Origin: Streptomyces sp. MMBL 11-1
Lineage (GTDB): Bacteria > Actinomycetota > Actinomycetes > Streptomycetales > Streptomycetaceae
Assembly (NCBI RefSeq): GCF_028622875.1
Contig: NZ_CP117709.1
Coordinates: 7,567,001-7,631,000 of the forward strand
Direction: 5' to 3'
DNA length: 64,000 nucleotides
Part shown: piece by piece, positions 34,240 to 42,498 of the stretch
How positions within the stretch are numbered: the first letter of the stretch is position 1
How the letters are laid out: every line of letters starts with the position of its first letter
Made by a program: the position numbers and the translations under genes
Notes under the pieces: generated by a model
Seen by the model: only the letters and a program-made list of their open reading frames with translations
Told to the model about the DNA's origin: nothing
The model's database searches: none

Positions 34240-34992
34240 ATGCTGCGCGTACTCGCCGTCGACGACGAACAACCCGCCCTGGAGGAACTCCTCTACCTCC
34301 TGCGCGCCGACCCTCGTGTCCGCAGCGCCGAGGGCGCCACCGGTGCGACCGAGGCACTGCGCCGCATCGGCGGCGCCGTGGACGCGGGCCCCGATGATCC
34401 GTCCGCGATCGACGTGGTCTTCCTCGACATCCACATGGCCGGTCTCACCGGACTCGACGTCGCCCAGCTCCTCGCCGGATTCGCCGCGCCCCCGCTCATC
34501 GTCTTCGTCACCGCGCACGAGGGCTTCGCCGTCCACGCCTTCGACCTCAAGGCCGTCGACTACGTCCTGAAACCGGTCCGCCGCGAACGCCTCGCCGAAG
34601 CCGTCCGCCGGGTCGCCGAGCAGGTGGGGGACCGGTCCGCACCGGTCCACGACAGCGCGGGCGACCAGATACCGGTCGAACTGGGCGGCGTCACCCGCTT
34701 CATCCCCATCGACGAGATCGAGTACGCCGAGGCGCAGGGCGACTACGCCCGCCTGCACACCGCCACCGGCAGCCACCTCGTGCGTATCCCGCTCACCACC
34801 CTGGAGGAGCGCTGGCGCTCCCGCGGCTTCGTCCGGATCCACCGCCGCCACCTCGTGGCGCTCGGCAGGATCGACGAACTGCGCCTGGACGCGGGCAGCA
34901 TGAGCGTGCGCGTCGGGGAGGCCGAGCTGGCCGTCAGCCGCCGCCACGCCCGCGCCCTGCGCGACCTCCTGATGCGCCAGGGCGGCCGCTGA
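34240..34992 (+). CDS. LytTR family response regulator
   Basis: The 250-aa product has a receiver domain (DDE at 8-10, phospho-Asp63 in VVFLDIHMAG, Lys in YVLKPVRRERL) and a C-terminal LytTR DNA-binding domain (RFIPIDEIEYAEAQGDYARLHT, FVRIHRRHLVAL). It is the first gene of a run with a small membrane protein, a sodium:solute symporter and a LytS-type kinase. The layout resembles LytS/LytTR pairs that sense carboxylates and control carboxylate uptake in other bacteria. It likely regulates the symporter, which is inference. Confidence 0.93.
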   Translation: MLRVLAVDDEQPALEELLYLLRADPRVRSAEGATGATEALRRIGGAVDAGPDDPSAIDVVFLDIHMAGLTGLDVAQLLAGFAAPPLIVFVTAHEGFAVHAFDLKAVDYVLKPVRRERLAEAVRRVAEQVGDRSAPVHDSAGDQIPVELGGVTRFIPIDEIEYAEAQGDYARLHTATGSHLVRIPLTTLEERWRSRGFVRIHRRHLVALGRIDELRLDAGSMSVRVGEAELAVSRRHARALRDLLMRQGGR

Positions 34993-35079
34993 AGCAAGGC
35001 GTGAGGCCCGCCGCTGACCTGGGGAGTCCTTCTCCGAACCCTTCCCAGTACGGCCCGCCGCCGCCTACACTCCGAGCCC

Positions 35080-35442
35080 ATGTCCGCAGAGCCACCGCCC
35101 CGGCGAGAAGTGGTCACGGGGGAGCCGCGGCGGGTGCGCCCGCTGCCCCGTTACCGCACCCAGTCGGAGATCGACGAGCAGACCGCCCTCGGCGGCGCAT
35201 ACGTGCGCTCGCTGATGCGCGGTCAACTGCGCGCCGGGCTCACCGTCTTCGTCGTCCTCGCGCTCGTCGCGGGGACCCTGCCGCTGCTCTTCGCAGCCCT
35301 GAACAGCTCCGCCCTTGTCTGGACGGTGCTCGGCTTCGCCACCTATCCGCCGCTCACCCTGGCCGCCTGGTGGTACGTCCGCCGGGCCGAGCGCAACGAA
35401 CGCGACTTCGCCCGACTGGTGGAGGGCCGCCCCGCCCCGTGA
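35080..35442 (+). CDS. Small two-helix membrane protein, DUF485-like
   Basis: The 120-aa product has a basic N-terminus and two transmembrane helices (about 50-75 and 80-100), ending with RRAERNERDFARLVEGR. This matches the small partner (DUF485-like) commonly encoded just before a sodium:solute symporter of the ActP type. Its stop overlaps the GTG start of the symporter by 4 bp, so they are translated together. It may stabilise or tune the symporter. The start ATG at 35080 follows the LytTR gene by 87 bp. Confidence 0.8.
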   Translation: MSAEPPPRREVVTGEPRRVRPLPRYRTQSEIDEQTALGGAYVRSLMRGQLRAGLTVFVVLALVAGTLPLLFAALNSSALVWTVLGFATYPPLTLAAWWYVRRAERNERDFARLVEGRPAP

Positions 35443-36944
35443 GCACCCCCGATCACCTGGCGTCCTGGGTGGCGGTCGCCCTCGTCGTCCTCGCCACCGT
35501 CCTCGTCGGCGGATTCGGCCTGCGCATCTCCCGGACGACCTCCGACTTCTACGTGGCCTCGCGCACCGTACGGCCCCGCCTCAACGCCGCCGCGATCAGC
35601 GGCGAATACCTCTCCGCCGCCTCCTTCCTCGGCGTTGCCGGTCTCGTCCTCGTCCACGGACCCGACATGCTCTGGTACCCGGTCGGCTACACCGCCGGAT
35701 ACCTGGTGCTCCTGGTCTTCGTCGCCGCCCCGCTGCGCCGCTCGGGGGCGTACACCCTGCCGGACTTCGCCGAGGGACGGCTCGAATCGCGGCAGGTCCG
35801 CCGCCTGGTCAGCGCGCTCGTGGTCGGCGCGGGCTGGCTCTACCTCGTGCCGCAGCTCCAGGGCGCCGGGCTCACCCTCAAGATCCTCACGGGCGCTCCG
35901 GGCTGGCTCGGCGACGTCCTCGTCGCCACCGTCGTGACCGCCGCCGTCGCCGCGGGCGGCATGCGCTCCATCACCTTCGTCCAGGTCTTCCAGTACTGGC
36001 TCAAGCTCACCGCCCTCCTTGTCCCCGCCCTCTTTCTCGTGCTCGCCTGGCAGGGCGACGGCCGGCCCCGGGTCAGCTTCGACGACCAGCTCACCGTCTT
36101 CCGTGCCGACCATCCGCTGTACGCCACCTACGGGCTGATCGTGGCGACCTTCCTCGGCACCATGGGCCTGCCCCATGTCGTCGTCCGCTTCTACACCAGC
36201 CCGAACGGCCGCGACGCCCGCCGCACCACCGTCGCCGTCCTCGCCCTGGTCGGCTTCTTCTATCTGCTCCCGCCGATCTACGGCGCGCTCGGCCGGCTCT
36301 ACACGCCCGAACTGCGGTACGGGGGAGACGCGGACGCCGCCGTCCTGCTGCTCCCCGCCCGTCTCATCGGCGGACTGGGCGGCGACCTCCTCGGGGCGTT
36401 GATCGCCGGCGGGGCGTTCGCCGCGTTCCTGTCCACCGCCTCCGGGCTCACCATGGCCGTCGCCGGAGTCATCACCCAGGACGTCCTGCCCTCGCGCGGG
36501 GTACGCCACTTCCGGCTCGCCACCGTCCTCGCCATCGCCGTACCGCTCGCCGGTTCCCTGCTGGTGAGCCGGGTGCCGGTGGCCGACGCGGTGGGCATGG
36601 CCTTCGCCGTCTCCGCCTCCTCCTTCTGCCCCCTGCTCATCCTCGGCATCTGGTGGCGGCGGCTCACCCCGCCCGGGGCCGTCGCGGGGCTCCTGCTGGG
36701 CGGCGGCTCCGCTCTCGTCGCGGTGGCCATCACCGTCAGCGGAGCCGTACGCCCGCCGGGGTGGCCGCACGCCCTGCTCGCCTGGCCCGCCGTCTGGTCC
36801 GTTCCCGTGGGGTTCCTCGCGATGATCCTCGTCTCGCTCGCCACGCCGGGGCGGATACCCCCGGGCACCAATGCCGCCATGACCCGCTTCCACCTCCCCG
36901 AGGCCCTCTCCTCGGCACGGTCCGCCGCGGGGCGGGAACGATGA
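35439..36944 (+). CDS. Sodium:solute symporter (ActP/acetate-like)
   Basis: The 501-aa product has about 13 transmembrane helices and SSS-family blocks: TSDFYVASRTVRPRLNAAAISGEYLSAASFLG-type helix 1-2 region, GMRSITFVQVFQYWLKL, and TFLGTMGLPHVVVRFYTSP. These match cation/acetate or monocarboxylate symporters. The GTG at 35439 overlaps the upstream gene by 4 bp; the longer open frame above it is not homologous. Its stop overlaps the kinase start by 4 bp. Transport of acetate or pyruvate is the likely role. Confidence 0.9.
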   Translation: MSTPDHLASWVAVALVVLATVLVGGFGLRISRTTSDFYVASRTVRPRLNAAAISGEYLSAASFLGVAGLVLVHGPDMLWYPVGYTAGYLVLLVFVAAPLRRSGAYTLPDFAEGRLESRQVRRLVSALVVGAGWLYLVPQLQGAGLTLKILTGAPGWLGDVLVATVVTAAVAAGGMRSITFVQVFQYWLKLTALLVPALFLVLAWQGDGRPRVSFDDQLTVFRADHPLYATYGLIVATFLGTMGLPHVVVRFYTSPNGRDARRTTVAVLALVGFFYLLPPIYGALGRLYTPELRYGGDADAAVLLLPARLIGGLGGDLLGALIAGGAFAAFLSTASGLTMAVAGVITQDVLPSRGVRHFRLATVLAIAVPLAGSLLVSRVPVADAVGMAFAVSASSFCPLLILGIWWRRLTPPGAVAGLLLGGGSALVAVAITVSGAVRPPGWPHALLAWPAVWSVPVGFLAMILVSLATPGRIPPGTNAAMTRFHLPEALSSARSAAGRER

Positions 36945-38131
36945 CCGGGGCCGCGATCGCCGTTCTCCTCGTCCTGGCCACGCTGCTGCTCGGCACCGGG
37001 TACCTGCTGGGCCGCCGAACCGCCCGGCCGCTGCGCCCCAGCGATGTCGGCACGCCCGTCGAGCACGCCACGTTCGAGACCCTGCACACCGCGTCGCTGG
37101 CCGCCCCGCCGCTGCGGGCCGGACTCACCGAGGAGAGCGCCCGGCGCGCCGCCCGCCGGCTGCGCTCCCTCCTCGGCACCGACGCCCTCTGCCTCACCGA
37201 CCGGGACCGGGTGCTGGTCTGGGACGGCACCGGGCACCACCACGGCAAGGACGTCCAGGAGCACCTGCGGGCGCTCCTGGACAACGGCCGCCGTACCGCC
37301 TTCGACAGTGGCTGCGCCGACCTCGACTGCCCGCTGCGCTGGGCCGTCGCCGTCCCGCTCACCGTCGACAACCGGGTCCTGGGCGCGCTCGTCGCCTACG
37401 CCCCGCGCGAATCGGCGGTGCTGGCCCGGGCCGCGGGGGAGGTGGCGCGCTGGGTCTGCGTCCAGCTGGAACTGGCCGAGCTGGACCGCTCCCGTACGCA
37501 GCTGATCGAGGCCGAGATCAAGGCCCTGCGGGCGCAGATCTCCCCGCACTTCATCTTCAACTCGCTGGCCGCGATCGCCTCGTTCGTCCGCACCGACCCC
37601 GAGCAGGCCCGCGAACTGCTGCTGGAATTCGCCGACTTCACCCGCTACTCGTTCCGCAGGCACGGGGAGTTCACCACCCTGGCGGACGAACTGCACTCCA
37701 TCGACCAGTATCTGGCCCTCGTCCGCGCCCGCTTCGGCGAGCGCCTCGCCGTGACGCTCCAGGTCGCCCCCGAGGTGCTGCCGGTGGCGCTGCCGTTCCT
37801 GTGCCTCCAGCCGCTGGTGGAGAACGCCGTCAAGCACGGCCTCGAAGGGGCGGTCACCCGCAGCCGCATCACCATCAGCGCCCTGGACGCCGGCTCGGAG
37901 GCCGAGGTGGTCATCGAGGACGACGGAACCGGCATGGACCCCGAACGGCTGCGGCAGATCCTGCGCGGCGAGGGCGGCGCCTCCACCGGTATCGGTCTGC
38001 TCAACGTGGACGAGCGGCTGCGTCAGGTCTACGGCGACGACTACGGCCTGGTCATCGAGACCGGGGTCGGGGCCGGCATGAAGATCACGCTGCGGCTGCC
38101 CAAGTACCGCGCCGGGGTGCACGGTTCCTGA
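36941..38131 (+). CDS. LytS-type sensor histidine kinase
   Basis: The 396-aa product has one N-terminal transmembrane helix (about 5-24), a GAF-like domain (about 60-175), then the LytS kinase core. The phospho-accepting His203 is in AQISPHFIFNSL, followed by the N-box PLVENAVKHGLEG and G-box STGIGLLNVDERL. It lacks the multi-helix 5TM-LYT sensor, so sensing may occur through the GAF domain or the adjacent symporter. The ATG overlaps the symporter stop by 4 bp. It is the probable kinase for the LytTR regulator at 34240. Confidence 0.93.
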   Translation: MTGAAIAVLLVLATLLLGTGYLLGRRTARPLRPSDVGTPVEHATFETLHTASLAAPPLRAGLTEESARRAARRLRSLLGTDALCLTDRDRVLVWDGTGHHHGKDVQEHLRALLDNGRRTAFDSGCADLDCPLRWAVAVPLTVDNRVLGALVAYAPRESAVLARAAGEVARWVCVQLELAELDRSRTQLIEAEIKALRAQISPHFIFNSLAAIASFVRTDPEQARELLLEFADFTRYSFRRHGEFTTLADELHSIDQYLALVRARFGERLAVTLQVAPEVLPVALPFLCLQPLVENAVKHGLEGAVTRSRITISALDAGSEAEVVIEDDGTGMDPERLRQILRGEGGASTGIGLLNVDERLRQVYGDDYGLVIETGVGAGMKITLRLPKYRAGVHGS

Positions 38132-38140
38132 AGCGGAGGC

Positions 38141-38656
38141 TCAGCACAGATGGACGGCCAGATGCCCCAGCGGCAGCCCCAGCTGCCAGGCGGGGGTCCA
38201 GACACGGACCTCCTGGTCGCCCGCCGGGCCGGCCCCGGCGTCCCACGGAGCGGGGCCGATCGCGTCCAGGTCCGCCGCGAGCAGTTCGGTCTCCTCCAGC
38301 CAGCGCCAGGCCGCCCGCGCCAGCGCCAGATCGGGGTCGCCGGGCTCGGTGTTCCCTCCCGCCTCCGCCAGCCGCTCGCAGATCCAGGCGCGCCAGCTGC
38401 ACTCGTACGCCGTGAGCACCCGCAGTTCGTCGACCCGCGGTTCGGGCAGGGCCCCGGCAGAGGGAACGTCGCGGGTCAATCCGCACAGGAACATCGTCAG
38501 CGCGAGGGCGTCGCGCCCCGCCCGGAACTCCAGGGTCGTCGGCTCCATCAGCTCGCCGGTCCGTAGCAGCTCGTCGGCGATGTACTCGGTGGACAGCCAG
38601 GTCATCGGTACCCGGAGCCCGTTCCCACCGGTCCCATCCATGTCCTCGGGACGCAT
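38141..38656 (-). CDS. Conserved hypothetical soluble protein
   Basis: The 171-aa product is acidic with Trp-rich helices (MTWLSTEYIADELL, YECSWRAWICERL, RAAWRWLEE) and ends with WQLGLPLGHLAVHLC. No signal peptide, membrane helix or known motif is seen. Codon pattern and composition fit a real gene. It is convergent with the LytS gene (10-bp gap) and divergent from the zinc anti-sigma fragment. I do not recognise a family. Confidence 0.65.
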   Translation of the reverse strand: MRPEDMDGTGGNGLRVPMTWLSTEYIADELLRTGELMEPTTLEFRAGRDALALTMFLCGLTRDVPSAGALPEPRVDELRVLTAYECSWRAWICERLAEAGGNTEPGDPDLALARAAWRWLEETELLAADLDAIGPAPWDAGAGPAGDQEVRVWTPAWQLGLPLGHLAVHLC

Positions 38657-38768
38657 CCCGTCTCGCCTCTTTCCTTGCTCGGTGCCGGGCTTCCCGCAGC
38701 ATTGAACCGGGGACGGGCGCCCCGCGTGGGCAGAAGGGGAGGATCGCCCAGGAGATGCGAGGCTGCGA

Positions 38769-38966
38769 ATGAGTGCCGACCCCGGCGACGACCCGCATGT
38801 GCGGCTGCTGCTGGGCGCGTACGTCCTGGACGCCCTGGACGCCGAGGAGACCTGCCGGGTCGCCCGCCATGTCCAGGGCTGCGACGGCTGCGCCCGGGTC
38901 TACGTGGAGGTGGCCGAGGCCTCCGCCCTGCTGGCGCTGCTCCGGGCGGAGGATTTGAGGGAGTAG
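38769..38966 (+). CDS. Truncated zinc anti-sigma (ZAS/zf-HC2) protein
   Basis: The 65-aa product matches the start of zinc-binding anti-sigma factors: DDPHVRLLLGAYVLDALDAEE, then the His-x3-Cys-x2-Cys element RHVQGCDGCA. Full-length members continue into a membrane helix and extracellular part, which are absent here. It faces an ECF sigma gene and overlaps its 3' end by 67 bp; normally the pair is codirectional with sigma first. It may be a soluble short anti-sigma or a remnant from a rearrangement. GAGG precedes the ATG. Confidence 0.6.
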   Translation: MSADPGDDPHVRLLLGAYVLDALDAEETCRVARHVQGCDGCARVYVEVAEASALLALLRAEDLRE

Positions 38967-39472
38967 CCGGGCAGCGTCCGCGCGAGGACCCGCAGCGCGT
39001 AGTACGAGCGGGACTTGACGGTCCCCGCGGGGATGCCGAGCGCCTCGGCCGTCTCGCCGACGCTCAGCCCGCGGAAGTAGATCTGCACCAGCACCGCGCG
39101 GTGCTCGGGGCTGAGGGTGCGGACCGCCTCGCGGACGTCCAGGGCGCGGACGGCGCGGTCCGTGGCGTCCAGGGCGTCCGGGGTGCTCTCCAGCACCGTG
39201 TCGCTGACCTCGACGGGGCGGGCCTGGCGGGAGCGCCGCGCGTCGATGGCGAGGCGGCGGCCCACGGTGAACAGCCACGGCCGCATCGAGTCGTAGGGCG
39301 CGTCGAAGGCCTCGGGGTGCTGCCAGGCACGGACCAGGGTCTCCTGCACCAGGTCCTCGGCCCGCTGCCGGTCGCCGAAGGTCAGGCCGAGGAGGAAGTG
39401 GAACAGGGCGGGGCCGTGCTCCCGCTGCAACTCGACGAGGGTCCGCTCGTCGGTCGTCGTGGTGGTCCTCAT
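38900..39472 (-). CDS. ECF-type RNA polymerase sigma factor
   Basis: The 190-aa product has region 2 (HFLLGLTFGDRQRAEDLVQETLVRAWQHP and RPWLFTVGRRLAIDARR) and region 4 HTH (YFRGLSVGETAEALGIPAGTVKSRSYYALRVL), typical of ECF sigma factors with zinc anti-sigma partners. The ATG at 39472 is chosen because homology begins there and GGGAGAGGG precedes it. The last about 20 residues (Ser/Ala/Arg-rich) lie antisense to the zinc-domain gene and look non-homologous. This suggests a rearranged 3' end. Confidence 0.9.
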   Translation of the reverse strand: MRTTTTTDERTLVELQREHGPALFHFLLGLTFGDRQRAEDLVQETLVRAWQHPEAFDAPYDSMRPWLFTVGRRLAIDARRSRQARPVEVSDTVLESTPDALDATDRAVRALDVREAVRTLSPEHRAVLVQIYFRGLSVGETAEALGIPAGTVKSRSYYALRVLARTLPGYSLKSSARSSASRAEASATST

Positions 39473-39702
39473 GAACGCCCTCTCCCGCCGCGGCCCCTGA
39501 CGGCCTCGCTGCCGACTTGGCGTATACGAACGCATTCGGCCGCGTGAAAACAGGCGGTGCGCGGAGGCGTGCGACGAGCGGTCGCTCAGTGCGGCGAATG
39601 GTGCGGTGAACGGTCGAGGGGCCGTCGGGGTCGGGCGGTACGACCAGTTCAGCTAGGTATGCGGCACTGCTCCTTGCTTACGCGGTATGAAGATATATGT
39701 AG

Positions 39703-39724
39703 TCGGATGGTCGTAATCATCCGA
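39703..39724. promoter_or_regulatory. Inverted repeat upstream of capA-like gene
   Basis: TCGGATG (39703-39709) and CATCCGA (39718-39724) are perfect 7-bp arms around GTCGTAAT. They end 16 bp before the start at 39741, in a notably AT-rich stretch (ATATATG at about 39693-39699). This could be an operator or a leader hairpin. The remaining part of the 268-bp gap shows nothing I can name. Confidence 0.4.
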
Positions 39725-39740
39725 ACATGGAGCCGAGCAG

Positions 39741-40937
39741 ATGACGCAGCGCATCCGACCGGGCACGGTGGCCGCCCTCGCCCTCCTGCTCGCCGCGGCC
39801 ACCGGCTGCACCGGGCAGCAGCCCACGGCCCCCGCGCCGAGCGGACCGCCTGCCGCCCGGGGCGCCGGCGGCCAGCACGCCGAGGGCCCCCGCCCCTTCA
39901 CGCTTCTCGCCGCCGGCGACGTACTGCCGCACTCCTCCGTGATCGACCGGGCGGCTGTCGACGCGGGCGGCCAGGGCTACGACTTCGCCCCGATGCTGGC
40001 GGGTGTCGCCCCGGTCGTCTCCGGCGCGGACCTGGCGTTCTGCCACATGGAGACGGTGTACGGCAAGGAAGGTGGCCCGTACACCGGCTATCCGAGCTTC
40101 AAGTCGCCGCCCGAGGTCGCCGCCGCCCTGCGCACCACCGGGTTCGACTCCTGCTCCACCGCCTCCAACCACACCCTCGACGACGGGGCCGAGGGGGTCC
40201 GGCGCACGCTCGGAGCCCTGGACAGGGCGGGCATCCGGCACGCCGGCTCCGCCCGCACCGCCGCCGAGGCCGCCCGGCCCACGATCCTGCCCGCCGGGCC
40301 GGGGAAGGGCGCGGCCAAGGTCGCCCACCTCGCGTACACCTACGGCACCAACGACATCCCGGTCCCCGCCGACCGGCCCTGGACGGTCAACGTGACCGAC
40401 GAGCGCCGCATCATCGAGGAGGCCAGGGCGGCCCGGCGGGCCGGTGCCGACGTCGTCGTCCTCTCCGCCCACTGGGGCACCGAATGGCAGGACGAGCCCG
40501 ACGCGCAGCAGCTGGAGCTGGCCCGGCGGCTCACCGCGTCCGCCGACGGGGGCCGCCCCGACCTTGATCTGATCATCGGCACGCACGCCCATGTGCCGCA
40601 GGCCTACGAGAAGGTCAACGGGACCTGGGTGGTCTACGGCATGGGCGACCAGATCGCCGGCGCGATGATCAACTACGAGGGTGTCCAGGACCCGCGGGGC
40701 AACCAGAGCTCGATGGGCCGCTTCACCTTCGCGCCGCCCGCGAAACCCGGCGAGCGCTGGACGGTGAAGAAGGCGGAGTTCGTCCCGCAGTGGTACGACA
40801 CCGTCACGGGGCGCGCCGTCAACCTCAACGCCTCCCTCGACGACGGGGCCGAGCACCTCCGCGCGGTCCGCGACCGCATCCGCGCCGTGGTCCTCGGCCG
40901 GGGGGCGGAGAGCGACGGGCTCCTCATGGGCAGGTGA
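39741..40937 (+). CDS. CapA-family lipoprotein (poly-gamma-glutamate synthesis-like)
   Basis: The 398-aa product has a lipoprotein signal (LLLAAATGCTG, Cys at about residue 23) and a metallophosphatase-like CapA domain. Blocks include LLAAGDVLPHS, NHTLDDGAEGV, VVVLSAHWGTEWQ and IIGTHAHVPQ, which supply metal ligands. CapA proteins are linked to poly-gamma-glutamate capsule in Bacillus, while actinobacterial members are mostly uncharacterised surface hydrolases. No capB/capC genes are nearby. It is convergent with the universal stress protein gene. Confidence 0.88.
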   Translation: MTQRIRPGTVAALALLLAAATGCTGQQPTAPAPSGPPAARGAGGQHAEGPRPFTLLAAGDVLPHSSVIDRAAVDAGGQGYDFAPMLAGVAPVVSGADLAFCHMETVYGKEGGPYTGYPSFKSPPEVAAALRTTGFDSCSTASNHTLDDGAEGVRRTLGALDRAGIRHAGSARTAAEAARPTILPAGPGKGAAKVAHLAYTYGTNDIPVPADRPWTVNVTDERRIIEEARAARRAGADVVVLSAHWGTEWQDEPDAQQLELARRLTASADGGRPDLDLIIGTHAHVPQAYEKVNGTWVVYGMGDQIAGAMINYEGVQDPRGNQSSMGRFTFAPPAKPGERWTVKKAEFVPQWYDTVTGRAVNLNASLDDGAEHLRAVRDRIRAVVLGRGAESDGLLMGR

Positions 40938-40944
40938 ACGCCCT

Positions 40945-41406
40945 CTACGGCACCACGGTGACCGGCCAGAGCCCCGCCTTCACCAGCCGCACCGCGACCG
41001 AACCGATGAAGCGGTGCCCGGCCGACTCCGAGGTCCCGACCACCACCGCGTCCGCCTTCAGCTCGCCGGCCGCCGTCACCAGCCCGCTGTAGGGGTCGCC
41101 CCGGAAGGTGTGGAACTCCCAGCGCAGGTTGCCCGCGTCGCTGAAGCGCTCGGCCGCCGCGCGGATCTCGGAGACCAGGTCCTCCGCGACCTCCCCCGTG
41201 GTGTCGCCCACCGGCACGCCCAGTGCCGCGCCCGCCGTCATGACCGGCTGGACGTACACCAGGGCCAGCATGGCGTTCTGCCGGCGGGCCAGTCCGGCGG
41301 CGTAGGCCGCCGCGCGCATCGACGAATCGGAGCCGTCGAGCCCCGCGACGATCACCTTGGGGCCGTCGGTACCGCGTTCGAACTGGTGAGGCTGCTGCTC
41401 TGTCAC
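40945..41406 (-). CDS. Universal stress protein family
   Basis: The 153-aa product is a single USP domain: VIVAGLDGSDSSMRAAAYAAGLA, RAAAERFS, and the nucleotide-loop region DAVVVGTSESAGHRFIGSVAVRLVKAG. The loop resembles but does not exactly match the G-2x-G-9x-G-S/T ATP motif, so ATP binding is uncertain. The GTG at 41406 starts MTEQQPHQF, where family similarity begins. The longer open frame above is not homologous. Confidence 0.88.
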   Translation of the reverse strand: MTEQQPHQFERGTDGPKVIVAGLDGSDSSMRAAAYAAGLARRQNAMLALVYVQPVMTAGAALGVPVGDTTGEVAEDLVSEIRAAAERFSDAGNLRWEFHTFRGDPYSGLVTAAGELKADAVVVGTSESAGHRFIGSVAVRLVKAGLWPVTVVP

Positions 41407-41558
41407 GGCTCCGAGGCTATCGGCTCGTCCTGGTGAGACGGGCCCGGGCCGCCGACCAGCCCGGACTAAAACGGGCATACTGCTTCGATCGGGTACAAAA
41501 CGGTTGAAGCTCGGTGTCGGCGGGCGGAGCGGACGTCGGGCCGTGCGAGCAGTTGGCC

Positions 41559-42410
41559 ATGAGAAGTGATCACACCGGACCCGGGCGCCGCACCCTGCTG
41601 AGGTTTGCCCTCGGCCTCGGAACCGCCACCGCCGTGCACCTGATCGCCGCCGATCCGGCGTCGACGCCCAGCCGCCCCGCACACGCCGCGGACACCCCGC
41701 CCGCCGGGGCCGCGGGCCCCCCGGGACACGTCCGGGGCCGGCCCTCCCCGTACCGGCTCGAACCCATGACCGCCAACACGCCACCCCGGTTCAGACCGGC
41801 CAGGCCGCCCGTGCGCGTCCGGCCCTTCGAGCATCTCCCCGAGATCGGTCACTCGATGGTCCTGAGCTTCGACGACGGCCCCGATCCGCTCTACACCCCG
41901 GACATTCTGGCCACCCTGCGCGAGTACCGGGTCCGCGCGATGTTCTTCGTCTGCGGAGAGATGGCCGACGGCAACCCGGACCTGCTGCGCGAGATGGCCG
42001 ACGACGGGCATGTGGTGGGCAACCACACCTGGTCCCACCCGCTGATCCCGAAGCTCTCCCGCCCCGCGATCCGCGACGAACTGGGGCGCACCAGCGAGGT
42101 GGTGGACCGGACGCTCGGCGCCCCGCCGCTCTGGTACCGCGCGCCCTACGGCGCGTGGAACCGCAACTCCTTCGAGATCGGTGCCGCGTTGGGCATGGAG
42201 CCCATGGCCTGGACCGTGGACACGCTCGACTGGAAGACGCCGGGCGTCGGCACGATCGTCCGCCGGGTGCTCGGCGGAGCGGCGCCCGGCGTCGTCGTCC
42301 TCTCGCACGACGCGGGCGGCGACCGCTCGCAGAGCGTCGCGGCCCTGCGCCGCTACCTTCCCCGGCTGCTGGACTCCGGCTACCGCCTCACGGTGCCGCG
42401 CCGCATCTGA
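41559..42410 (+). CDS. Secreted polysaccharide deacetylase (NodB/CE4)
   Basis: The 283-aa product starts with a twin-arginine-like signal (GRRTLLRFALGLGTATAVHL). It has CE4 motifs SFDDGPDP (catalytic Asp and metal Asp), HVVGNHTWSHP (metal His pair) and WYRAPYGAWN, and a late LSHDAG block. It should deacetylate peptidoglycan or chitin-like chains outside the cell. The ATG at 41559 gives the signal peptide directly at the N-terminus; a GTG at 41514 is an alternative. A strong hairpin follows the gene. Confidence 0.92.
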   Translation: MRSDHTGPGRRTLLRFALGLGTATAVHLIAADPASTPSRPAHAADTPPAGAAGPPGHVRGRPSPYRLEPMTANTPPRFRPARPPVRVRPFEHLPEIGHSMVLSFDDGPDPLYTPDILATLREYRVRAMFFVCGEMADGNPDLLREMADDGHVVGNHTWSHPLIPKLSRPAIRDELGRTSEVVDRTLGAPPLWYRAPYGAWNRNSFEIGAALGMEPMAWTVDTLDWKTPGVGTIVRRVLGGAAPGVVVLSHDAGGDRSQSVAALRRYLPRLLDSGYRLTVPRRI

Positions 42411-42437
42411 GCGGCGGAACGCGGCACCGCGCACGAC

Positions 42438-42475
42438 GGTGCCCCCGGCTCGGCCCACCCGGGCCGCCGGGGGCA
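42438..42475. terminator. Bidirectional hairpin terminator
   Basis: GTGCCCCCGGC (42438-42448) pairs perfectly with GCCGGGGGCAC (42465-42475), with a 16-nt loop. It lies between the convergent deacetylase and sortase genes, so it can serve both. Confidence 0.7.
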
Positions 42476-42498
42476 CGTTCGTACGCGGTGCGCCGCTG

